Source of the DNA: CBDCTM01 sp965222005 | GTDB lineage: Bacteria > Bacteroidota > Bacteroidia > Chitinophagales > Saprospiraceae | NCBI GenBank assembly: GCA_965222005.1 | Contig: OZ244935.1 | Span: 744,001-808,000 of the forward strand | DNA length: 64,000 nt | Direction of reading: 5' to 3' | Part shown: positions 27,901 through 32,792 of the stretch, piece by piece | How the letters are laid out: every line of letters begins with the position of its first letter | How positions within the stretch are numbered: position 1 is the first letter of the stretch | Translations under genes and position numbers: made by a program | Notes under the pieces: model-generated | The model's database searches: none | The model's input: only the letters and a program-made list of their open reading frames with translations | What the model was told of the DNA's origin: nothing

Positions 27901-28859
27901 TCAGCCTGGGCAGAGAAGAACTCAACCAGGTAGGTGATTGAATCGCGAGAACAATTTGCCCACGCGCTGTCCACTACCACAACTGTATAAGTACCAGGCT
28001 GGTTAATTTCATACGTATTATCAGTAGTAAGAGACCCTCCGTTCCAAAAGTAATAGTAAGTATAGTCAGGCTGGTCGGGAGTGATCTCGATAAATTTATT
28101 AACCACCGTATTACAAAAAGATACCGTATCTGGCAAGTTAAGGGTAAATCCGGGGGTAATATCTACTCTTACTGTATCGCAAACATGAAATACAATATTC
28201 TGGCAAATAGTGGACACTACATCTCCACAAACCTGATATTCGATCACAGAGGGAGCAAAATAATCGGGATTGACCGTGGTGGAGGCACATCCGCTGGTAC
28301 AGCTGAGATAAGCATCGTAGGCACCCGTTCCGCTTGTAATATCTGTCCATTGAATAGTAGGCTCCAGAAAGCCTGTAGCCATCATGATAGTTTCACAGCC
28401 AGCTCGCACTTCTTCATCAGGTGCCGTGATTTGAGGGCCAAAGGAAATAATGGTATATTCGTTTTGATTTGAACCAGGTTTGCAGAATGTAAGCGTGTGA
28501 GGACCTACTCCGCTCAGGCAAACGGGCTCTCCGACTGGTATAGGATCGCCACAATTAATTTGATAATACATAGCTCCTGTAGGCTCAGCCCCCGAATAAA
28601 AATCGAAGGCTATACCCAGTGCATCAGGGTGAAGGGTGATCTCAAATTCGATACATCTGGGAGGAGGAGGGCCAACTTCTCCACAGCAGCGGCCTTTTCT
28701 TACAACCGAAGGAGAAATATAGCTGGTATCAGGGTTGCCGGAGAGATCAGCAATAAAGAAAGGGGTGTTATTATCACATACACCCGATTGTGCCAACCCA
28801 CGGCCGGGTAAGATAAAGCAACATACCAATACAACAAAGGTGTAGAGTATTCTCAACAT
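12933..28859 (-). CDS. Giant 5308-residue HYR/GCDS-repeat surface adhesin with type B T9SS signal
   Basis: A predicted surface protein of 5308 residues. Order: signal peptide (1-24, MLRILYTFVVLVCCFILPG...), then a Cys-rich N-terminal region (25-395, with CCGEVGPPPPRCIEF). About 20 HYR-like beta-sandwich units of about 80 residues follow (395-1995; 3 diverged, 15 near-identical, 2 diverged). An Ig-like domain (1995-2090) precedes about 59 units of 49-51 residues with a C-x-G ... G-C-D-S core (2095-5060). Ig-like domains (5060-5218) come before the CHU_C/gliding-motility-type C-terminal domain (5219-5308: ISPNGDGHNDYFEI, YNRWGELVYE, WDGSYKG, GNVTVLR), a type B T9SS signal. Each HYR-like unit has four Cys and each GCDS unit two, suggesting regular disulfides. 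It is unbroken by stops despite extreme repetition. It lies at the end of the minus-strand surface locus; adhesion or gliding is inferred, not shown. Confidence 0.88.
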   Translation of the reverse strand: MLRILYTFVVLVCCFILPGRGLAQSGVCDNNTPFFIADLSGNPDTSYISPSVVRKGRCCGEVGPPPPRCIEFEITLHPDALGIAFDFYSGAEPTGAMYYQINCGDPIPVGEPVCLSGVGPHTLTFCKPGSNQNEYTIISFGPQITAPDEEVRAGCETIMMATGFLEPTIQWTDITSGTGAYDAYLSCTSGCASTTVNPDYFAPSVIEYQVCGDVVSTICQNIVFHVCDTVRVDITPGFTLNLPDTVSFCNTVVNKFIEITPDQPDYTYYYFWNGGSLTTDNTYEINQPGTYTVVVVDSAWANCSRDSITYLVEFFSAQAEIIEPNPICPGESTVFEAANVDPDLFYQWEFGAGAVPSSAIGPGPHNVSFSDCGEYPVILNADDNGCPGADTLYFQVIDDTAPVFTSPPANITVDCNSIPAITNISVLDDCDDNVDTTFSQVILGSGCSYTIQRTWTAEDECGNTSQVTQEIAVEDQNSPNFDWIPADVTVLCGEVPTVQSPTATDECDNNVNITLLQDTLKGFNCPVLYVVQRTWTATDVCGNSDQATQLITVEEHSGPDFDWMVNDTTVLCGEVFPGSTPSVSDNCGFDVLLTFVEDTLATSDCPAIYIVRRTWTATDVCGNTNQATRLITVEDHTAPVLTGLPADVTVNCADPLPDIASPSLTDDCDATTSLDYNEETTPADCAGNYELRRIWTATDGCGNSEQFTQTITIEDNTAPVLTGLPADVTVNCADPLPDIASPSLTDDCDATTSLDYNEETTPADCAGNYELRRIWTATDGCGNSEQFTQTITIEDNTAPVLTGLPADVTVNCADPLPDIASPSLTDDCDATTSLDYNEETTPADCAGNYELRRIWTATDGCGNSEQFTQTITIEDNTAPVLTGLPADVTVNCADPLPDIASPSLTDDCDATTSLDYNEETTPADCAGNYELRRIWTATDGCGNSEQFTQTITIEDNTAPVLTGLPADVTVNCADPLPDIASPSLTDDCDATTSLDYNEETTPADCAGNYELRRIWTATDGCGNSEQFTQTITIEDNTAPVLTGLPADVTVNCADPLPDIASPSLTDDCDATTSLDYNEETTPADCAGNYELRRIWTATDGCGNSEQFTQTITIEDNTAPVLTGLPADVTVNCADPLPDIASPSLTDDCDATTSLDYNEETTPADCAGNYELRRIWTATDGCGNSEQFTQTITIEDNTAPVLTGLPADVTVNCADPLPDIASPSLTDDCDATTSLDYNEETTPADCAGNYELRRIWTATDGCGNSEQFTQTITIEDNTAPVLTGLPADVTVNCADPLPDIASPSLTDDCDANTSLDYNEETTPADCAGNYELRRIWTATDGCGNSEQFTQTITIEDNTAPVLTGLPADVTVNCADPLPDIASPSLTDDCDANTSLDYNEETTPADCAGNYELRRIWTATDGCGNSEQFTQTITIEDNTAPVLTGLPADVTVNCADPLPDIASPSLTDDCDANTSLDYNEETTPADCAGNYELRRIWTATDGCGNSEQFTQTITIEDNTAPVLTGLPADVTVNCADPLPDIASPSLTDDCDATTSLDYNEETTPADCAGNYELRRIWTATDGCGNSEQFTQTITIEDNTAPVLTGLPADVTVNCADPLPDIASPSLTDDCDATTSLDYNEETTPADCAGNYELRRIWTATDGCGNSEQFTQTITIEDNTAPVLTGLPTDVTVNCADPLPDIANPSLTDDCDATTSLDYNEETTPADCAGNYELRRIWTATDGCGNSQQFTQTITIEDNTAPVLTGLPADVTVNCADPLPDIASPSLTDDCDATTSLDYNEETTPADCAGNYELRRIWTATDGCGNSEQFTQTITVEDDRGPEFLSMPNDTTVLCSGVPSIQSPIISDECGLISGLFMLEDTLFGNGCPELYTIRRVWTITDDCGNSSQATRLITVEDYSAPIITDSPDDLTVECGSIPAETPPTFADGCTDALTITFHEQQAFDSCIGAYTLVRTWTAQDSCGNDTSFAQSIFVHNCTSPPTATIAPGNTICEGEEIQFVASIDNIDPPIYYQWQFSGDGGVSWTDITGATDSTYTIPLALKSDEGLYRIKIATSKTGLNDAYCNLASNEVILVVIEENLIDDQQNISICEGDSIRVGGSTYSVAGTFTDTLQGINGCDSAIVTLNLTINPVYDLLVVDTVCNGDSYQIGTSTYTQSGIYQNSLITDNGCDSLVTLDLTVRPENRTDLIEWVCYGESFTIGTNTYNASGNYSVSLTGDNGCDSLVTLDLTVRPENRTDLIEWVCYGESFTIGTDSYNASGNYSVTLTGDNGCDSLVTLDLTVRPENRTDLIEWVCYGESFTIGTDSYSASGNYSVSLTGDNGCDSLVTLDLTVRPENRTDLIEWVCYGESFTIGTDSYNASGNYSVSLTGDNGCDSLVTLDLTVGPENRTDLIEWVCFGESFTIGTDSYSASGNYSVTLTGDNGCDSLVTLDLTVGPENRTDLIEWVCFGESFTIGTDSYNASGNYSVTLTGDNGCDSLVTLDLTVRPENRTDLIEWVCFGESFTIGTDSYSASGNYSVTLTGDNGCDSLVTLDLTVGPENRTDLIEWVCYGESFTIGTDSYSASGNYSVTLTGDNGCDSLVTLDLTVRPENRTDLIEWVCYGESFTIGTDSYSASGNYSVTLTGDNGCDSLVTLDLTVRPFNGVVQQFDICQGDEYEGIIYISDATLNEVVPGSDGCDSTTTTHLFVHPQYSIQTTRELCEGSTINGTVVYNDTTITASHSSMFGCDSVLTITIQIKDVINDVRDVDLCQGELFEGNLYSNDTTLTQALISQTGCDSIVVRNLKIHELSDSNLVEAICFGESIQIGSNTFNTTGNYTVTLNNSFGCDSTVMLDLTVWPKNEVALAETICFGDSVLLGNTFYHNSGVHSITSTDVNGCDSTTNLSLTVKPQIITNLNKELCFGDSISIGNTYYSSSGYYSNTLLAADGCDSTVQLSLLVRPEIQTSLVESICEGSDYTVGSHTYSSTGIYHDTLPAVNGCDSLIQLDLTILPVASTDLVETICYGEAYEVGGVLYNSSGSYSIPLTGTNGCDSTVNLDLTILPEIIENESIELCQGESYNGTTYTQNATYTTVHPSISSCDSTVHTSILVHPTYNLTQSVSLCEGAEFNNVIYFSDTTIQLVGTSINGCDSINNFSINVTETIETTIPVQLCENELFNGANYPRDTIIEEQFNSAQGCDSVVYFNINVLPLADSSLSLQICEGESITVGTSTYSASGTYTDVITSSAGCDSTVNLQLRVIQPLRDTLTASLCQGDTYNGTAYNASTILTETLVSASGCDSIVRTEITVFDTFAPTLQAEICAGEFFAGQQPTQDTTITENLFTVHGCDSTVTTQLTVHPTEDETRNITLCNDQLYQGVLYTNDTIVVENLITAHGCERIVRHDIIVRDEIINDLDETICEGESITVGTSTYSASGTYTDVITSSAGCDSTVNLQLRVIQPLRDTLTASLCQGDTYNGTAYNASTILTETLVSASGCDSIVRTEITVFDTFAPTLQAEICAGEFFAGQQPTQDTTITENLFTVHGCDSTVTTQLTVHPTEDETRNITLCNDQLYQGVLYTNDTIVVENLITAHGCERIVRHDIIVRDEIINDLDETICEGESITVGTSTYSASGTYTDVITSSVGCDSTVNLQLRVIQPVRDTLTASLCQGDTYNGTAYNASTILTETLVSASGCDSIVRTEITVFDTFAPTLQAEICAGEFFAGQQPTQDTTITENLFTVHGCDSTVTTQLTVHPTEDETRNITLCNDQLYQGVLYTNDTIVVENLITAHGCERIIRHDIIVRDEIINDLDETICEGESITVGTSTYSASGTYTDVITSSVGCDSTVNLQLRVIQPVRDTLTASLCQGDTYNGTAYNASTILTETLVSASGCDSIVRTEITVFDTFAPTLQAEICAGEFFAGQQPTQDTTITENLFTVHGCDSTVTTQLTVHPTEDETRNITLCNDQLYQGVLYTNDTIVVENLITAHGCERIVRHDIIVRDEIINDLDETICEGESITVGTSTYSASGTYTDVITSSVGCDSTVNLQLRVIQPVRDTLTASLCQGDTYNGTAYNASTILTETLVSASGCDSIVRTEITVFDTFAPTLQAEICAGEFFAGQQPTQDTTITENLFTVHGCDSTVTTQLTVHPTEDETRNITLCNDQLYQGVLYTNDTIVVENLITAHGCERIVRHDIIVRDEIINDLDETICEGESITVGTSTYSASGTYTDVITSSAGCDSTVNLQLRVIQPVRDTLTASLCQGDTYNGTAYNASTILTETLVSASGCDSIVRTEITVFDTFAPTLQAEICAGEFFAGQQPTQDTTITENLFTVHGCDSTVTTQLTVHPTEDETRNITLCNGQLYQGVLYTNDTIVVENLITAHGCERIIRHDIIVRDEIINDLDETICEGESITVGTSTYSASGTYTDVITSSAGCDSTVNLQLRVIQPVRDTLTASLCQGDTYNGTAYNASTILTETLVSASGCDSIVRTEITVLPSNEVQLNFDICAGDSLFIGNAFQYSSGVFYDTLLNQHNCDSVIISNLTVAPCTENTAISVDVCAGDSLFVGGAYQTQSGVYTDTFTGINGQDSIITTTLTILPTKVQSTQVMICEGDSVLIGTTYHSTGGVFTESYQSTNGCDSIIITELIVHPSSVQTMPVGLCEGQTIFAGGAMQSSAGLYFDTYTNMYGCDSVVVTELTIHSNYDTLVLANICTGDSLLVGNTYYSQEGTYQYTYQTQTGCDSVVNVLLSTTDKVTTTEVATICEGDSILLEGSHQTQTGTYTDSFVSASGCDSVVVTELTVVQPYTSTITAVICEGETYFAAGQQQSTSGQYIDTIPDANGCKNIFITNLTVHPQANDTIRTQICQGDSILIAGAMQNSSGTFIDTLQSSNGCDSILVAILTVNDPSEERVLVGLCEGERYFAANAWQTTNGMYYDTLTTAVGCDSILATELVFFPTERTHLRATICNGDSMLIGGVYYSASGSYDNMLSDIKGCDSIVTVNLLVVDQFESLVQETICEGDSLFVGGAYQTIAGEYQDTYTSVAACDSIIITELLVEPNVELFTSDEYICYGEEIELLVTGADQVSWSPKTGLSCSTCPNPIATPSQTTTYTVSARTCLGASVQTEVTVFVSEAPDLFVPIQFTEIVKGDSVQLEAWIDDPNATLVWTLNGEEICRGCNILTVSPEQTKVYRVTVEGELGCSVANEITVRVDDSCKLSNWEIPNIISPNGDGHNDYFEIKYEQVTSIKLLRIYNRWGELVYETNDVNKPWDGSYKGVRLNPGVYIYYIEGVCLDEEDFVKTGNVTVLR
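15378..19207 (-). repeat. 594-bp higher-order tandem repeat, about 6.5 copies, in the giant adhesin
   Basis: The sequence GACGGTGATCTCC recurs at 15378, 15972, 16566, 17160, 17754, 18348 and 18942, exactly 594 bp apart: six full copies and a seventh of 266 bp. Each 198-residue unit contains four different GCDS subunits beginning SLCQG, EICAG, TLCND and TICEG. The repeat is therefore a composite of older, diverged 50-residue repeats. Copies differ at only a few positions. Confidence 0.97.
20888..22264 (-). repeat. 153-bp tandem repeat, 9 copies, in the giant adhesin
   Basis: Nine consecutive 51-residue units starting ENRTDLIEWVC and containing GDNGCDSLVTLDLTV. Units differ mainly at three scattered choices (CYGE/CFGE, DSYS/DSYN, TVRP/TVGP) and in SVSL/SVTL. 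They encode a contiguous run of one GCDS subtype. Confidence 0.97.
23352..26951 (-). repeat. 240-bp tandem repeat, 15 copies, in the giant adhesin
   Basis: GTTTGCGTAAACTG recurs every 240 bp from 23371 to 26731, giving 15 near-identical copies of an 80-residue HYR-like unit (TAPVLTGLPADVTVNC ... WTATDGCGNSEQF). Variants occur in blocks: GGGTCGG in two copies at the left end, GGATCGG in the next five, GGATCCG in the last eight. A GTATTC variant (Asn for Thr) is found in three adjacent copies at about 24447, 24687 and 24927. Confidence 0.98.
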
Positions 28860-29369
28860 ATAGTTTTTGGCTTCTCAAATAAATTCCAGATCATTTTAAT
28901 TGGATCATTGGGAAGGGGCTATTTTTTTTTGAGGAGTTTTTTACCAGTATCAGATCAATGCACCAGGATGTGAGATTGTCATCATTCATTCGCATTTTCC
29001 AATTCATGTGTTCACAATGTTTTCGGAAATAGTATGCACCCCCAAATCTGCAATCTCTATGCCTAGAATAGAATTGGAGTCAGGAATTTGAAAAGAGAGA
29101 GGTTTTAGTGTTGGAATATGAGTATAATAAATGCGTATCTGATTGATTTACAATCGATTACACATCAAATGAAAAAATCACAGTAAGCTGGCAGAAAATA
29201 ACTCTTTTGAAAGGAGCTGTTTTAGAGCGTATTTGGAATTTACCCTTCGGTGCATTAGTGCAAAAAGATATGGAAATTCAATGCGTAGGGGTTCTTAGCA
29301 GGATCGCCATTGAAATGGAATGAATCAAAGATTGGTGAGCATGTAAAATGTGACAGGGCAGAGTGGCTT
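28860..29369. other. Intergenic region, 510 bp, upstream of the giant adhesin
   Basis: AT-rich stretch between the beta-helix protein gene and the giant adhesin gene, both on the minus strand. It contains homopolymer T runs (28921-28945) but no ORF with coding character and no clear terminator. I found no good TAnnTTTG promoter on the minus strand. It is long enough to hold an independent promoter or leader for the giant gene. Confidence 0.5.
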
Positions 29370-32300
29370 TTATCGAATAATTATCAATCGTTCAACTTGC
29401 TGCCTCTCTTTGTGCTGAAGGACTATCCAATAACAACCAGATGCCAAAGCCTCCAAATTGATACCCTCCTGAGGGTTAAGGTTACCCTTTGCAACAGCCC
29501 CATTCTGTGCATTGAAGATTTGATAATTTAGCAATTGATCAGAAGCAGTAGAAGTACTTGTGACAAACACACGGCCACCGGAAGGGTTGGGAAATAGCTT
29601 CCAAAACGGCTCGTTGGATCGCTCTTGAAGGCTTGTTGTGCAGTCGTCCGCTGGAAGCAGGATGGTATCTGAAAATACCGTTGACGGTACCGCGCAGGCA
29701 TCACTTGAAGTCATTCGGCAATAAAATTGATCGTTGTTTTGGACCGCTTCTGCCCTAAACGAAGGGCTATTGGCACCAACAGGCTGGTCGTTCCAAAACC
29801 ACTGAAATACAGGTGCATCCCCCGGATTGTTGGCATCCACTTGTAGTAAAACGGTATCCCCTACACATATTTTGCCTGGCATAATGTATAGCCTGGCTGA
29901 TGCTTCCAGCATGGGGTGAACTATCAAACTTAGCTCATTGGATTGGACAGGATTGTTTTCCACACATTCGCTTGATGATGTCATTTCACAGCTTATTCTA
30001 TCACCATCGGCCAAATCGATCAAGCTGATCTCGGAGCTATCCACACTCAGCAGCATGCCATTGAGCTTCCATTGGTAGTGTGGATTGACACCACTGTTGG
30101 ACGAAAGCGCCTTGATTTTTACCTCCTCCCCTTCACAGAGCGTATCTTTATCAGCTTCGATCAATACCTCCGCCACTACCATATCGGCCACTCTGAAAGC
30201 CAGGGTGTCTGAGTACGCAATGTTATTGTTCACACAAGGAGCATTGCTGGTAAGCACACAATACACCTGAGTTTGGTTTGCAAAATCGCTGCTGCTTAGG
30301 GAGGGCGCATGCTTTGGCTGTAATTGACCATTGACATACCAGTCGAAAAGAGGCGAAGTTCCACCATGCACAACTTGAGCTGAGATAATCAATTCTTCTC
30401 CTTCACAGAGTTCTGTCATAGTTGCACTGAGCGAAACACTGGATTTGACCAGATCTAAAACACTCACATTCAGTTGATTAGACATTACACTATTACTTGA
30501 TATGCAATTGTGGTTACTTTCTAATATGCAGTGAATTAAATCGCCGTTGGCCAAAGTGGTACTGTTGAATACAGGGGTATTGGTTTCGGCAACTTCTACA
30601 CTGTTGATGAACCATCTGTAAATTGGGCTGGTACCTTCAAACTCGGTTTGAGCAGTAAACTGGACATTTGTTCCTTCACAAACTTCACTCGCCGAGGCAT
30701 TGATTGTAATCGCCGGTTCTACCCAATTCGCTACGCTGATCTCAACCTCATTGGAAACCTCCACCGGGTTGACTACACACACCGCATTACTTGTCAGTTC
30801 GCATTGCACTACATCTCCATTGGCAAATCCCGAATAAACAAAAGTCGAATTATTGGCACCAGCCACCGCACTGCCATTGATATACCATTGATATTGAGGC
30901 GTACTTCCGCCGTTGCTTATGGAGGTACTAAATGAGACATCAGAGCCGGCACAGATAGCTTCCGTAGTGGTGGCAATATCGATAGCGCTGGACAAGTTTT
31001 CAAATACCTGTACATTGGCAATTTGACTGGTAGCGGTATCGGCCATTGTACTGATAACTGTACAATGATAAGCACCCGCATCTGAAATGGCTGCATTGTT
31101 GATTTGCAGAACAGGGCTAGTAGCACCACTCACCGCCCTCCCATCTTTGTACCACTGATATTGAAGCGGAGGCGTACCATTTGCACTGATTTGAAGGCTG
31201 ATTTGCTGGCCCTCACAAAGATTGGCGGAAGCAGCTTGGGTGATGATCTGCGGCGGGTCATAAGCGGTGCTGCCAAATTCGAAAGCTCCCAAATCCACCG
31301 TGCCGTTGAAAATTCTGGGCAAACTATCGAAATCCACGCCAATGCCGGTGGCCAAAATAGCCGGATTGCTTCCTGCATCTACAGCAAGGGAGCTGGACTG
31401 AAGGCGAAGATCGTAATTGGCAGAATCTGCAAACACAGGCGACTGGCCGAAGAGCATACCTGCGCCACAATTGACAGTACTTGCCGTTCCCGTATTGAGC
31501 TGGCTACAATCACTTACCTGTACCAAAGAATAGCTGATGCTGGGATGGGCATAACCGTTTTGAAACACCAAGCCGTAGCCGGCAGTATTGGCCCAAAAGA
31601 TACAGTTTTGGACGACGGCTTCGCAATTGCCGGTAGCATCATTGGCCTGATTGTACATCACTCCGCCCACATTCGCTGAGTTTTTGAAAAAAGTACAATT
31701 GGTAATTACAGGGCTGCTATTGCCATTTTCAGATCCCAGATTATAGATCGCTCCGGCTGCCACCGCCGAATTATCATAAAAAATACAATTGGTGAGCTTG
31801 GGGCTGGCATCGCCACTTTTCCCCAGGTTGTACATGCCTGCACCGTACTGATTCGTTTCATTTTCCAAAAAGAGGCAATTGATTATGGTGGGATTACAGG
31901 AGCCGAGTTGGCCGTTGTTGTACATAGCGCCTCCGGAATTTTCGCAGGAATTTCCCTGGAACGTGCAATGGACTAGCTGCGGATAACTTTGTCCTCCCAA
32001 TATGGCATTAAAATAAACGCCCCCACCTCCCGACTTTGAGCTATTTGTTTCAAAAGTGCAATTAATAATATTTGGATGACAACTTCCTGAAAAAGCAGCT
32101 TGATGAAACATAGCGCCTCCAAATCCTACTGCGTAGTTGTTTCTAAAAATACAATTTCGAACCGTTGGATGAGAAGTTCCTCCAGAAGACTTGCCGGTAT
32201 TGTACCATCCTGCACCGCTGTTGTTTCTTTCACCGTATGATACGCTATTGTCATCTGCATTGCCGCCTTCAATGATAAAGCCGTCGGCCAGAGTTTGGTT

Positions 32301-32708
32301 GTTTACGTAGGCAGTATAGATAATGGAGAAGGAGTTGTTGGTAGCAGTGCCATCACTATCGATATCAGCTGATAGTATAGTGGAGTTAGCCTGCCAATTG
32401 CGTTCGGCGAGTGTCGATTCCGTTCCTTGAAAGCCTCCATAAAGTGCTACGCCATTTGGAATCTCAAAGGAAATGTTTCGATCAGATGTGTTGCAAGGGC
32501 TACAATTAGCAGGTGTATAGATACCTTTTGCTACCCACACCTGACTTCCTGATGATGCATTGGCCAGCACAGCCTGCAGATTGCCAGAAGCGTCGGCCCA
32601 AGAGGTGCCATTGCCAGAAGCTCCGGCTTTTACATAATAAATTTGCCCCTCTGTTTGTGTGCAAATAGCAAGTAAAATCAAGCAAAGCAGTGTATAAAAT
32701 TTGTTCAT
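29370..32708 (-). CDS. Secreted beta-helix / Ig-like repeat protein with T9SS type A sorting domain
   Basis: A 1112-residue exported protein. A signal peptide (MNKFYTLLCLILLAICTQ) is followed by a right-handed parallel beta-helix domain (about 22-475). Its coils are recognisable by recurring NCTFxxNS, NCIFxxN and GGAMYN segments, as in choice-of-anchor/pectate-lyase-like surface proteins. Six or so Ig/PKD-like domains (about 480-1010) repeat the pattern C-E-G ... Y-x-W-x-x-N-G ... L-x-x-G-D. It ends in a type A T9SS domain (FWKLFPNPSGGRVFVTS ... LASGCYWIVL). It lies between the two giant type B adhesins, after a terminator that follows the first. Polysaccharide binding or surface structure is a guess; no catalytic residues are recognised. 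Confidence 0.83.
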   Translation of the reverse strand: MNKFYTLLCLILLAICTQTEGQIYYVKAGASGNGTSWADASGNLQAVLANASSGSQVWVAKGIYTPANCSPCNTSDRNISFEIPNGVALYGGFQGTESTLAERNWQANSTILSADIDSDGTATNNSFSIIYTAYVNNQTLADGFIIEGGNADDNSVSYGERNNSGAGWYNTGKSSGGTSHPTVRNCIFRNNYAVGFGGAMFHQAAFSGSCHPNIINCTFETNSSKSGGGGVYFNAILGGQSYPQLVHCTFQGNSCENSGGAMYNNGQLGSCNPTIINCLFLENETNQYGAGMYNLGKSGDASPKLTNCIFYDNSAVAAGAIYNLGSENGNSSPVITNCTFFKNSANVGGVMYNQANDATGNCEAVVQNCIFWANTAGYGLVFQNGYAHPSISYSLVQVSDCSQLNTGTASTVNCGAGMLFGQSPVFADSANYDLRLQSSSLAVDAGSNPAILATGIGVDFDSLPRIFNGTVDLGAFEFGSTAYDPPQIITQAASANLCEGQQISLQISANGTPPLQYQWYKDGRAVSGATSPVLQINNAAISDAGAYHCTVISTMADTATSQIANVQVFENLSSAIDIATTTEAICAGSDVSFSTSISNGGSTPQYQWYINGSAVAGANNSTFVYSGFANGDVVQCELTSNAVCVVNPVEVSNEVEISVANWVEPAITINASASEVCEGTNVQFTAQTEFEGTSPIYRWFINSVEVAETNTPVFNSTTLANGDLIHCILESNHNCISSNSVMSNQLNVSVLDLVKSSVSLSATMTELCEGEELIISAQVVHGGTSPLFDWYVNGQLQPKHAPSLSSSDFANQTQVYCVLTSNAPCVNNNIAYSDTLAFRVADMVVAEVLIEADKDTLCEGEEVKIKALSSNSGVNPHYQWKLNGMLLSVDSSEISLIDLADGDRISCEMTSSSECVENNPVQSNELSLIVHPMLEASARLYIMPGKICVGDTVLLQVDANNPGDAPVFQWFWNDQPVGANSPSFRAEAVQNNDQFYCRMTSSDACAVPSTVFSDTILLPADDCTTSLQERSNEPFWKLFPNPSGGRVFVTSTSTASDQLLNYQIFNAQNGAVAKGNLNPQEGINLEALASGCYWIVLQHKERQQVERLIIIR

Positions 32709-32740
32709 GGGTCAACCAATTATCTGTAAAAACATCGAAC

Positions 32741-32768
32741 AAAAAGGCATCCCAAAGAACGCCTTTTT
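32741..32768 (-). terminator. Rho-independent terminator after the SprB-repeat adhesin
   Basis: AAAAAGGC at 32741-32748 and GCCTTTTT at 32761-32768 form an 8-bp stem with a 12-nt loop. Read on the minus strand the hairpin ends in a T run, 24 bp after the adhesin stop codon at 32793. The A-rich left arm makes it potentially bidirectional. Confidence 0.7.
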
Positions 32769-32792
32769 ATTCTTTAGCATCAATTTTTAAAA

